Origin: a virus
Reading direction: 5' to 3' (one strand)
IMG/VR virus record: IMGVR_UViG_3300042691_017437
Location: 1-30,444 of that record
Length of the DNA: 30,444 nucleotides
Below the pieces are notes generated by a model. That model saw only the letters and a program-made list of their open reading frames with translations, did no database searches and was not told the DNA's origin. Numbering within the stretch: the first letter of the stretch is position 1; every line of letters begins with the position of its first letter. A program made the position numbers and the translations under genes. Shown here one piece after another: positions 13,586 through 19,322 of the stretch.

Positions 13586-14365
13586 GTGGCGATCACGTTC
13601 TCCGGCAGCGGCAATTGGCGCGAAGGCTCGATCACCCTTGACGCGGATCAGGTGGTCAAGAACCTGGACATCATCCGCAGGGTGCAAATGCCGTTCGTGA
13701 TGAGCTACGCGCTCAACCGGCTGGGGCCTGTGCTGCAGGCAGCGCACCGGGACGAGATGCAGCGGGTGTTCAGGAATCCGGTGCCGTTCACGCTGAGCTC
13801 GATCTTTTACACCAGAGCTGACAAGCAAAAGCTCTACAGCTATATCGGCGTCAAAGAATTTGGAGCCAAGGGCAACCCGGCCTCAAAGTATCTTTATCCG
13901 CAGGTTCGTGAGCCTGGCGGCAGTGGATCGAAGCAGGTTTACGACACGCGCTTCACGAAGGCGCTTGCGCGTCGTGGGTTTATATCATCCGGCGCCTACA
14001 TGTTGCCGATTCGGCAAAGCGCTGCTGCGAGGTTGAACTCATACGGAAACATCTCCCAAGGGCAGTACACCCAGGTGCTGTATTCGATCGGCGCGATGAC
14101 AGATTTTGTCGACCGCCGGTATGGGCAGGCAAAGCGGGCACCCAAGAAGGAGTATTTCTTTGCCAGACCTTTCAGTCGCTCGGGATTGAAGCCTGGTATC
14201 TACCGGCGTTCCGGCCGCGACCTCGACATGCTGTTCAAGTATTTGCCATCGCTGCCGAGCGTGCAGACGCGCTACGACTTCTATGGCCTGACCGATCGGG
14301 TTGCGACGCAGGAGTTCCCGAACCTGGTGTTTGGCAAGCTGAGGGAGGTGATGGGTGGTCGTTGA
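13586..14365 (+). CDS. Likely virion or tail-associated protein, out of place
   Basis: This 259-residue protein starts at a GTG with AGGAGG 5 nt upstream (VAITFSGSGNWREG). The pattern (a helix with MSYALNRLGPVLQAAHRDEM, FRNPVPFTLSSIFY, a HYLK-like lysine region, YGNISQGQYTQVL, then KPGIYRRSGRD) resembles phage proteins annotated as minor tail or neck proteins in siphoviruses of Proteobacteria, where LD-x-YGN-x-S-x-GQ is conserved. It lies 5 kb upstream of the packaging genes, separate from the virion cluster. A membrane or tail role is an inference from resemblance only. Confidence 0.6.
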   Translation: MAITFSGSGNWREGSITLDADQVVKNLDIIRRVQMPFVMSYALNRLGPVLQAAHRDEMQRVFRNPVPFTLSSIFYTRADKQKLYSYIGVKEFGAKGNPASKYLYPQVREPGGSGSKQVYDTRFTKALARRGFISSGAYMLPIRQSAAARLNSYGNISQGQYTQVLYSIGAMTDFVDRRYGQAKRAPKKEYFFARPFSRSGLKPGIYRRSGRDLDMLFKYLPSLPSVQTRYDFYGLTDRVATQEFPNLVFGKLREVMGGR

Positions 14366-14390
14366 CAATTTGGTAGCCGCCGGCTACAGA
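14362..14390 (+). promoter_or_regulatory. Promoter with operator between -35 and -10
   Basis: TTGACA (14362-14367) and TACAGA (14385-14390) are 17 nt apart. The inverted repeat GTAGCC-GCC-GGCTAC (14373-14387) fills the spacer and touches the -10. A transcript would start near 14397, one base before the ATG of the regulator, so the message would be leaderless. This is an ideal arrangement for autorepression. Confidence 0.6.
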
Positions 14391-14397
14391 TGTGTTG

Positions 14398-14574
14398 ATG
14401 AAACCTCAAGACCTCGCTGCGCTCCGCGAGCGCCTGGAACTGACGCAGCAGGAGCTGGCTGACAAGCTCGGCGTCGATCGGGTGACGATTGCTCGATGGG
14501 AAACTGGGACTCGGGCGATGCCGGCTTTTTTGGGGCTGGCGCTCGAGACTGTGGAGCGCAGCCGGCAGGGCTAG
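14398..14574 (+). CDS. Cro/C1-type helix-turn-helix regulator
   Basis: The 58-residue protein starts MKPQDLAALRERLELTQQEL and is a single HTH_3 domain: LTQQELADKLGVDRVTIARW with the recognition helix, then a short helix (FLGLALETVER). It is close to the minimum size for a Cro-like repressor. The ATG at 14398 is chosen over GTG 14392 because the promoter predicts a start site just before it. The inverted repeat in its own promoter suggests self-regulation. The transcripts of the rightward small genes downstream may also be affected. Confidence 0.85.
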   Translation: MKPQDLAALRERLELTQQELADKLGVDRVTIARWETGTRAMPAFLGLALETVERSRQG

Positions 14575-14582
14575 GGACCTGC

Positions 14583-14640
14583 TGGGGTTTGGTTTTTAAG
14601 GGGCGATTTCACACACGGCGGGCTGCCGGTTTTTATGGCC
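14583..14640. repeat. Degenerate 58-bp element, copy A
   Basis: This segment shares its order of motifs with 15855-15908: GGGGTTTGGTTTTTAAGGGG, an ACACACGGC core, then GGTTTTTA and GGCC. The two copies bracket the small gene cluster at 14.8-15.8 kb. The 263-bp gap at 14575-14837 contains this element and no gene that I can support; two overlapping short frames there look like noise. Confidence 0.5.
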
Positions 14641-14837
14641 GCGGCGATGCTTGGCTTGCGAGCCTGCAGGACATGCGCACTATGTGCCGGGCCGCGGCGA
14701 CTTGGCACACGCTCCCGTGGCCTCTCTACCACGGCACCGGCCGCGATGCCGAATGTGAAGAAATGCGACAGCGGACGCCACGAGCGGTGTGGCCATCGGT
14801 TACAGTTCTGGGGCGTTCAGCAATCCACCTGCGCACC

Positions 14838-15164
14838 ATGACCGTTATCCGTTCCTACGCTCCCACTGGCGCCATCGGCAAGCGCCTGGCCCGTGCCAAG
14901 GCCATCCAGGCTCAGATCCAGCAGCTTGAAGCTGATCTCTCGAAGGATCGTGAGTTCCTGCTGGCTCACATGCAGCGTCACAACCTGGACCGCATCGAGA
15001 CCCAGGGCATGCTGGTGACCCGCAAGCATCGGCACAACTGGAGCTACAGCGCCGTATGCGACAACATGGCCCTGCAGCTGCGCCAGTTGCAGCTGGATGA
15101 GCAGGTGTGCGGTGTGGCCACCGATCGACCGAAGAGCTACGTCAGCCTGTCGGCCATCGGTTGA
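14838..15164 (+). CDS. Unknown coiled-coil protein
   Basis: The 108-residue protein starts MTVIRSYAPTGAIGKRLARA. Residues 12-55 form a long amphipathic helix with Ile, Leu and Gln in heptad positions (IQAQIQQLEADLSKDREFLL), a likely coiled coil. A basic middle with RKHRHNW follows, then a second helix rich in Leu and Gln. The ATG is chosen because upstream in-frame sequence is low-complexity. The leader (CCACCTGCGCACC) has no Shine-Dalgarno and resembles the pyrimidine-rich leaders further right. The function is unknown. Confidence 0.65.
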   Translation: MTVIRSYAPTGAIGKRLARAKAIQAQIQQLEADLSKDREFLLAHMQRHNLDRIETQGMLVTRKHRHNWSYSAVCDNMALQLRQLQLDEQVCGVATDRPKSYVSLSAIG

Positions 15165-15232
15165 CTTTTGCAACAATGCGGCTGCTGGGGTTCTGGCAGC
15201 CGCTTACCATTCGCTCAACGGCCACCGAGCCG

Positions 15233-15250
15233 CTTTTACCGCTTACCGCC
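15233..15250 (+). promoter_or_regulatory. Pyrimidine-rich leader, copy 1
   Basis: The sequence CTTTTACCGCTTACCGCC directly precedes ATG 15251. It belongs to a family (consensus YTTTACCRCTTACCTGCC) found before four genes and lacks any Shine-Dalgarno. Confidence 0.6.
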
Positions 15251-15466
15251 ATGGTCACTCTCAACAAGACCCGCGATTACACCCAGCAGGTGATTCGTGC
15301 CCTGCACGACGCCGGCTGGCACATTGAGGCTCATGGCCTCAGTAACGACCTGTACGGCATCAGCTACCAACCGCTCCCGAGCCAGTACCTGATGGTGCTC
15401 GAGGACGCCGAGCGCCTGGCTGAGCAGCTGCTCGCTAACGATTACGTTGCCCCTACCCTCGCCTGA
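15251..15466 (+). CDS. Unknown 71-residue protein
   Basis: It encodes 71 residues starting MVTLNKTRDYTQQVIRALHD. The first half alternates a helix (QQVIRALHDAGW) and a strand region (IEAHGLSNDLYGISY); the end is a helix with LEDAERLAEQLLAND. The start is preceded by the conserved leader, not by a Shine-Dalgarno. It is 3 nt from the next gene, with which it may be co-transcribed. No family is recognised. Confidence 0.65.
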   Translation: MVTLNKTRDYTQQVIRALHDAGWHIEAHGLSNDLYGISYQPLPSQYLMVLEDAERLAEQLLANDYVAPTLA

Positions 15467-15469
15467 CCC

Positions 15470-15664
15470 ATGGCCACCACCTACATCACCAAAGCCACCC
15501 GCGCCCGCATCATCGACAGCATGATCGACGCCATGCTTGAAGTGGGCGACATCAGCGAGGCTCAGATCGCCGAGACTGAGGCCTGGCTGGCTGGCCTGAG
15601 CAATTCTGAGCTCAAGTGCGAATGCGACGACCGATGCCCTGAAGAGTGGAGCCGACTGGCATGA
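15470..15664 (+). CDS. Small helical protein, paralogue A
   Basis: The gene encodes 64 residues starting MATTYITKATRARIIDSMID. Residues 13-50 (MLEVGDISEAQIAETEAWL) share a pattern with the next gene: an acidic GDI-x-E-x-QI turn between two helices and a DEL/SEL end. The C-terminus adds CECDDRCPEE, two Cys pairs that could bind a metal. The two genes overlap as ATGA. The function is unknown. Confidence 0.65.
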   Translation: MATTYITKATRARIIDSMIDAMLEVGDISEAQIAETEAWLAGLSNSELKCECDDRCPEEWSRLA

Positions 15665-15843
15665 CACACGATGAACGGATTGACGCTGTTGCGACCCTTG
15701 TGGCCGTAATGGTGAAAAGCGGCGACATCTTCGAGGATCAGATGATCGAACTGCGCAACGACCTGATGACCGCCACCGACGACGAACTGATGGAGGCTTG
15801 CCTCGAGTATTCCTTTGGGGACTTGCGGGGGGTCGGTTTTTAA
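15661..15843 (+). CDS. Small helical protein, paralogue B
   Basis: It encodes 60 residues starting MTHDERIDAVATLVAVMVKS. The stretch GDIFEDQMIELRNDLM matches the GDISEAQIAETEAWL stretch of its upstream neighbour, so the two are tandem paralogues. The Cys-rich tail of the first is absent here. Its last eight codons lie in the first unit of the 26-bp tandem repeat that follows, so part of the C-terminus comes from repeat DNA. It starts at an ATGA overlap. Confidence 0.6.
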   Translation: MTHDERIDAVATLVAVMVKSGDIFEDQMIELRNDLMTATDDELMEACLEYSFGDLRGVGF

Positions 15844-15872
15844 GGGACTTGCAAGGGGTCGGTTCTTTAGGG
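15821..15872. repeat. 26-bp tandem duplication
   Basis: Two 26-bp units (15821-15846 and 15847-15872) begin ACTTGC and contain GGGGTCGGTT followed by a T-run and AGGG. They differ at a few positions. The first unit covers the end of the coding sequence of the upstream gene. Confidence 0.65.
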
Positions 15873-15913
15873 GTGTTTTTACACACGGCTGGGGGTGGTT
15901 TTTAGGCCACCCC
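15855..15913. repeat. Degenerate 54-bp element, copy B, with a hairpin
   Basis: Positions 15855-15908 align with copy A at 14583-14640. The end of the copy includes GGGGTGG (15892-15898) and CCACCCC (15907-15913), a 7-bp stem with an 8-nt T-rich loop. A weak terminator for the small-gene operon is possible, though the T-run is in the loop. Confidence 0.45.
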
Positions 15914-15935
15914 GCTATATACAAAATCTTTGATT

Positions 15936-15998
15936 AGTACATTTGTACTATAGTACATTTGTACTGTAGTACATTTGTACTATTAGTACATTTGTACT
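15936..15998. repeat. Four iterated palindromes, AGTACATTTGTACT
   Basis: The same 14-bp sequence, with arms AGTACA and TGTACT around TT, occurs at 15936, 15952, 15968 and 15985. Start-to-start spacing is 16, 16 and 17 bp. All four are identical in the 14-bp core. This is AT-rich and without a gene. It has the look of operator or replication iterons. Confidence 0.75.
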
Positions 15999-16023
15999 AT
16001 TTGTGTCAAGATCTAAAACAGTG

Positions 16024-16073
16024 CTGTTTGCAAGTAATGCAAACTGCGCTGTTTGTAATTAACTCAAACTGCG
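16024..16073. repeat. 25-bp tandem repeat with inverted repeats
   Basis: Two directly abutting 25-bp units (16024-16048, 16049-16073) share the outer bases CTGTTTG and CAAACTGCG. The first contains GTTTGCA-N5-TGCAAAC, a 7-bp dyad; the second keeps GTTTG-N9-CAAAC. Each unit could bind one dimer. Confidence 0.7.
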
Positions 16074-16125
16074 GTGCACGGTTGGGTGCATCGGGTGCGG
16101 TGCACGGTTAGGTGCATCGGGTGCG
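16074..16125. repeat. 26-bp tandem repeat with inverted repeats
   Basis: Two abutting 26-bp units (16074-16099, 16100-16125) differ at one base. Each contains TGCAC-N6-GTGCA. The first unit directly abuts the preceding 25-bp array. From 16126 to 16371 I see CpG-rich DNA with no supported gene; ACCGGCGAACC occurs twice there (about 16300 and 16362). Confidence 0.75.
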
Positions 16126-16371
16126 GTGCCGCGCGGCGAACGTTTCGCGACGTTGCGCACGCTTGACGGATCGCCGGCCCGCGTGGTTCGCGCGTACGCG
16201 CTCCGCTGATCGGCGATCGCGTCGACGTGACTAGGTGATCGCGTCGGCATGCCGTCACGTTCGCCGACGGTGCCGTGCATGTCGCAACGCGGCCGACCGG
16301 CGAACCGTCACACGTGCTAGGTGCACGCGCGCTGATCGATCGGTAGGATTTGCGCACGCCAACCGGCGAAC

Positions 16372-16390
16372 CTTTTACCGCTTGCATGCC
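16372..16390 (+). promoter_or_regulatory. Pyrimidine-rich leader, copy 2
   Basis: CCTTTTACCGCTTGCATGCC immediately precedes ATG 16391, matching the other leaders except for the TGCA insert-like end. Confidence 0.5.
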
Positions 16391-17407
16391 ATGACACAAA
16401 CCCTCCCCAAAGGCGCGCAGCGCGTCGCCGACCGCGCCGGCGTCGCATCGGTGCACGCCGAATCCGGCTGCGCGTTCGGCGGCCGCTCTTATGTCGCATA
16501 CGCGGCGCCCGGTTACTGGTTCCCTGCGGTTGAATGCGGCACCGTGATCGCGTCAACCGTGCGCGAGCTCGCCGACTACGCGCGGCCGGCGCTGATTCCG
16601 GCCGACATGCCGACGCCGTCAGGATGCACGCCGGCCGAACCCGTCGCCGAACCGATCGAACCGACCGCGCGCGCCGCATGGCACGCGGCGCCGGCTGGCG
16701 TCGACGTGGTGCCGTTCGCGTCGGTTTCTGACGCGGTGCGGTTTGAAACCGCGGCGCTATTCGACGCGCGCCGTTACGCGCGCTCTGGCGCTGCCGACGG
16801 TCGCGCGGTGCTCGGCACCGTCGCCGACGGCGTCCGTTGGCGCGTTGCCGACGCCGTCGCCGACGCTGCCGACGGTTACCACGCCGACGCCGTCGCCGTT
16901 GTTGTGCTGGCGTCCGGCAACGCTGCTGACGCGGAAACGCTGCAGTTTGCCGGCGTTTCATACGTTCGCGCCGGCGATGGCGCTGAAGACTGCGACGCCG
17001 CGTTTTTGGCGTCGCATGCCGGCGCGCCGTCGCGCGACTTTGAAACAGTCGCCGACGCGCTCGCGCACGCTGCCGGCCGCGCCGTGCGCCGCTCGCCGGT
17101 GCTGCCGGGGGAGCATGCCGCGCCGGTGCTGCCGTCGCACGGCGACCGCGCGCCGGTGCTGCCGGTGCTGCCGGTGCTGCCGGGGGATCCCGGCTACGCT
17201 GCCGCGTGCTACGCGCTGCCGGTCAAACCGGCACCGCTGCGCAAAGCCGCAACGCTGCGCGCGCTCGCCGCTCGCGTCACGTCGCCGGCGTTCGCCGCTG
17301 ATCTGATCGCGCGCGCTGATCGCTTGGAAGCGATCGCCGACGGCGTGCCGCTCGCCGACCGCGTAACGCAACGCGCGTACGATCACGCGCCGCTGATTAC
17401 GCGCTGA
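16391..17407 (+). CDS. Ala-rich unknown protein of the CpG-rich island
   Basis: The 338-residue protein starts MTQTLPKGAQRVADRAGVAS. Residues 10-65 form a compact N-terminal part with GCAFGGRSYVAYAAPGYWFP. The middle is rich in Ala, Asp and Val. A Pro-Val-Leu-Pro repeat lies near residues 238-264. The end is a helix with LRALAARVTSPAFAADLIA, like a short coiled region. The codons favour GCG, CCG, TCG and GAA, unlike the genes on either side. The start follows the conserved leader. It is the first of four island genes. No family is recognised. Confidence 0.65.
   Translation: MTQTLPKGAQRVADRAGVASVHAESGCAFGGRSYVAYAAPGYWFPAVECGTVIASTVRELADYARPALIPADMPTPSGCTPAEPVAEPIEPTARAAWHAAPAGVDVVPFASVSDAVRFETAALFDARRYARSGAADGRAVLGTVADGVRWRVADAVADAADGYHADAVAVVVLASGNAADAETLQFAGVSYVRAGDGAEDCDAAFLASHAGAPSRDFETVADALAHAAGRAVRRSPVLPGEHAAPVLPSHGDRAPVLPVLPVLPGDPGYAAACYALPVKPAPLRKAATLRALAARVTSPAFAADLIARADRLEAIADGVPLADRVTQRAYDHAPLITR
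17153..17179 (+). repeat. CCGGTGCTG triplication
   Basis: Three exact copies of the 9-mer CCGGTGCTG encode three Pro-Val-Leu units inside the island gene. Copy number could vary by slippage. Confidence 0.6.
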
Positions 17408-17420
17408 TCATTCCCGCAAA

Positions 17421-17448
17421 CCTTTACCACTTACCTGCCATGCAAACC
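17421..17448 (+). promoter_or_regulatory. Pyrimidine-rich leader, copy 3
   Basis: This 28-bp block, TTTACCACTTACCTGCC followed by the ATG and the next eight coding bases, is identical to the one at 17804-17831. It has no Shine-Dalgarno. Confidence 0.7.
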
Positions 17449-17604
17449 CTTTACAGGATCGAAACGTTCGCCGGCACCGTCGCCGGTTGGCTGCCGGCGT
17501 CGCCGGCCGCGGTGCCGCTCGCCGTCGCCGAACGGCGCGCGCACCTTTACCGCGCGGTGCGTGGTGATTTGCGCCTGTTCCGCGTTGCGCCGGTGCTGCC
17601 GTGA
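17440..17604 (+). CDS. 54-residue island protein
   Basis: A frame of 54 residues starts MQTLYRIETFAGTVAGWLPA and ends LRLFRVAPVLP. The island codon style (GCG, CCG, GTC) is clear. It is basic and contains two possible strands around a central Ala-rich helix. Its end overlaps the GTG of the next gene as GTGA, which supports a real frame. The start follows the leader. No function is assigned. Confidence 0.6.
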   Translation: MQTLYRIETFAGTVAGWLPASPAAVPLAVAERRAHLYRAVRGDLRLFRVAPVLP

Positions 17605-17792
17605 CAAACCGTCAACCGCTCGAAACGGTGCGCAACGCCGACGGCGTCGCCGTCGGTTTGATCGCCGCGCCGACGGCAGCCGATCGCGCGATGCTCGCCG
17701 GAATTCTCAAACGCTACGCGGCCGACTACGCGGCCGGCGCGGTCGGCATTGTCGGACCCTACGGCACGTGGCGCGTTTCAGATCGCCACTAG
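17601..17792 (+). CDS. 63-residue island protein
   Basis: The frame starts at GTG (VTNRQPLETVRNADGVAVGL), overlapping the preceding TGA as GTGA. The protein has a helix with RAMLAGILKRYAADYAAG and a Gly-rich ending (GAVGIVGPYGTWRVSDRH). A fold of two strands and one helix is likely. It ends 11 bp before the conserved leader of the next gene. No family is recognised. Confidence 0.6.
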   Translation: MTNRQPLETVRNADGVAVGLIAAPTAADRAMLAGILKRYAADYAAGAVGIVGPYGTWRVSDRH

Positions 17793-17803
17793 CACAAACA
17801 AAC

Positions 17804-17831
17804 CCTTTACCACTTACCTGCCATGCAAACC
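17804..17831 (+). promoter_or_regulatory. Pyrimidine-rich leader, copy 4
   Basis: The block is identical over 28 bp to copy 3. It precedes the large island gene that starts at 17823. Confidence 0.7.
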
Positions 17832-18902
17832 GCAACCACAACCGGCGCAGCTCGCCGCAACGCGCCGGCCAACGTGCCGGCCGACGTTCGCGAGCTGCTA
17901 ACCACGTATCGGCTACAGCTCGCCGACTTGCTAACCACTTCAAACCCGAAACTTCTAAAGGGTTCGGAGCGCGTGCACAGTGCCATCCTTCACCACTTGC
18001 CAGAGCGCGCTCTGGCGCGCGCGATTAACCCTGTAACCGTCGGCAGCACCGCGCCGCGCGGTTACGTGCCGGCGTTGCGCGAGCTCGCCGAACAAACCGG
18101 CACGATCGGCCGCGCGAGCGTGCACAACGGTTGCGCGTTCGCCACGGCCGGATGTTCAGCCGCTTGTCTGGCAGGTTCCGGCCATGGGGGGCTCTCAGTC
18201 GACGTGACGGCGTGCCGCGGCCGGCGCACGCTTGCCATGCTCGCCGACGCTGAAACGTACGCGCGCGCCATTCTTTGGGCGATCGCGCGCGAGCATGCGC
18301 GCGCTGCCGGCCGCATGCTCGCCGTGCGGCTACGCGGCACCGATGAAACGCCGTGGCATGTTCGCCGGTTCGCGCTGCCACTTGCCGACGCCGTCGCGAT
18401 CCGTCGCCGGTTTGGCTTAACGATCGATCACGGCGACGCCGTCACGATGGCCGACGCGCTCGCGACCGCGCGCGCCGACGGTTCTGCCGTTCTGTACGAC
18501 TACAGCAAAGCGCCGGTGCACGGTCCGCTCGGATTGATCGCGCAGCGCGCGGCCGGCTGGCACGTTACGGCGTCGTTCGCCGCTGATCGCGCGACCGCGT
18601 GCGCCGACGCGCTCGCCGCGGCCGCTGCCGGGTTCGCCGTCGCCGTGCCGATCGCGTTACCTAAAGGCGCACCGCTGCCGGCCCGAATGCTGATCAGCAC
18701 CGGCGGCAGCACCGCGGCGCTGCGCGTGGTTGACGGCGACGCGACTGATCACCGTTTCACCGATGGCGCGGCCGGCGTCGCGATCGTGCTGCGCGAGAAA
18801 CGCGCGCGCGGTGCTGATCGATCGATCGCCGACCGTTTCATTGTGCCGGCCGCGCCGATCGTGCGTCTCGCCGACGGCGCCGTGCAATGGTTGCCGGCGT
18901 GA
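17823..18902 (+). CDS. Phage-conserved Cys-cluster protein (YDYTK / GDxTD family)
   Basis: This 359-residue protein matches a broad phage family of unknown function. The shared motifs are TSNPKLLKGS (residues 39-48), a Cys cluster with NGCAFATAGCSAACL and SGHGG (about 99-120), RLRGTDETPW (about 175), VLYDYSKAP (about 222), and VVDGDATDHRF (about 300). In other phages these read like vRLNGTSDipW, YDYTK and VDGDATDlRF. The Cys cluster suggests metal or iron-sulfur binding. The fold is often thought to be a TIM-like barrel, but I cannot confirm that. The codon use is that of the island. It ends 459 bp before the small terminase gene. Confidence 0.75.
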   Translation: MQTATTTGAARRNAPANVPADVRELLTTYRLQLADLLTTSNPKLLKGSERVHSAILHHLPERALARAINPVTVGSTAPRGYVPALRELAEQTGTIGRASVHNGCAFATAGCSAACLAGSGHGGLSVDVTACRGRRTLAMLADAETYARAILWAIAREHARAAGRMLAVRLRGTDETPWHVRRFALPLADAVAIRRRFGLTIDHGDAVTMADALATARADGSAVLYDYSKAPVHGPLGLIAQRAAGWHVTASFAADRATACADALAAAAAGFAVAVPIALPKGAPLPARMLISTGGSTAALRVVDGDATDHRFTDGAAGVAIVLREKRARGADRSIADRFIVPAAPIVRLADGAVQWLPA

Positions 18903-18916
18903 TTACCGATCGGTAA
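18903..18916. repeat. Perfect 14-bp palindrome after the island
   Basis: TTACCGATCGGTAA starts at the base after the stop codon of the preceding gene. It is a possible binding site and contains CGATCG. Confidence 0.55.
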
Positions 18917-18921
18917 AGTCT

Positions 18922-19022
18922 AAGCGCCGCGCTTAATCGCGCGGCGCTTCTGTATGCGCCGACGTGCTAAGCGTCGGCGTTTCTGTATGCGCCGGCGCGT
19001 GATCGTGCCGGCGTTTCTGTAT
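18922..19022 (+). repeat. Three tandem hairpins with compensating stem changes
   Basis: Three units (18924-18955, 18956-18988, 18989-19022; 32, 33 and 34 nt) each begin GCGCCG, form a stem-loop, and end TTTCTGTAT or TTCTGTAT. The first stem is AAGCGCCGCGC with GCGCGGCGCTT (11 bp, 6-nt loop). The second pairs CGCCGACG with CGTCGGCG. The third pairs a CGCCGGC arm with GCCGGCG-type sequence. The stem bases differ, yet pairing is kept. The first may act as a terminator (U-poor). Confidence 0.7.
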
Positions 19023-19064
19023 GCGATCGCCAGCCAATCGCGCGGCGATCGCGCGGCGATTGGC
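19023..19064. repeat. Long imperfect palindrome with two GCGATCGC
   Basis: GCCAATCGC (19033-19041) and GCGATTGGC (19056-19064) form 9-bp arms around a GCGATCGC centre (19045-19052). Another GCGATCGC is at 19023-19030. This octamer is the HIP1 element of cyanobacteria. Confidence 0.65.
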
Positions 19065-19102
19065 GCGCGCCGCAGCCAGCCGGTCGGCCCGGACACGCCG
19101 CC

Positions 19103-19152
19103 ACGATACAACACTATCGTGATAGCGTGGGTCCCTCTGGCCGCAGGGACTC
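19103..19152. promoter_or_regulatory. Operator-like dyad and a stem-loop
   Basis: ACGATA-N6-TATCGT (19103-19120) overlaps CTATC-GT-GATAG (19114-19125). It is followed by GGGTCCCT paired with AGGGACTC (19129-19152, 8-nt loop, one GU pair). Either could be part of a packaging site or a control region. The rest of 19153-19209 shows nothing that I can interpret. Confidence 0.4.
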
Positions 19153-19209
19153 GCGGGTTGATTCGAATCTCGTTATTTATCTAGGCATCAGCGCACGAAG
19201 TTAGTTCAG

Positions 19210-19235
19210 GTCTCACGGGTCTCATCTGCGTCTCA
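19210..19235 (+). repeat. Three GTCTCA repeats upstream of terS
   Basis: GTCTCA occurs at 19210, 19219 and 19230 (spacing 9 and 11). Three spaced short repeats next to a Nu1-like gene recall the R sites of the lambda cosB region, though the sequence is different. Confidence 0.4.
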
Positions 19236-19322
19236 CGCAATACCTCCCCTTTACCCGTCAACTGGGCAACCGGCCATATTACTCTCCAGGACTGGGTTTC
19301 AGCGCCTGGTGTCAACCAGAAC

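Noticed and set aside
14635-14841. A 68-residue plus-strand frame before the coiled-coil gene
   Set aside because: Composition is unlike a protein, there is no start signal, and part overlaps the repeat element.
15936-15998. CRISPR array
   Set aside because: The four units are 14 bp with gaps of only 2-3 bp, so there is no room for spacers.
16235-18900. Long frames on the minus strand of the CpG-rich island
   Set aside because: High GC removes stop codons from all frames; the products are runs of Arg and Ala with no protein character, while the plus frames have starts, leaders and coupled stops.
19150-19185. A tRNA T-arm-like stretch, GGGTTGATTCGAATC
   Set aside because: The stem and loop do not fit a T-arm (6-nt loop without the usual order) and no acceptor or anticodon arm is near.
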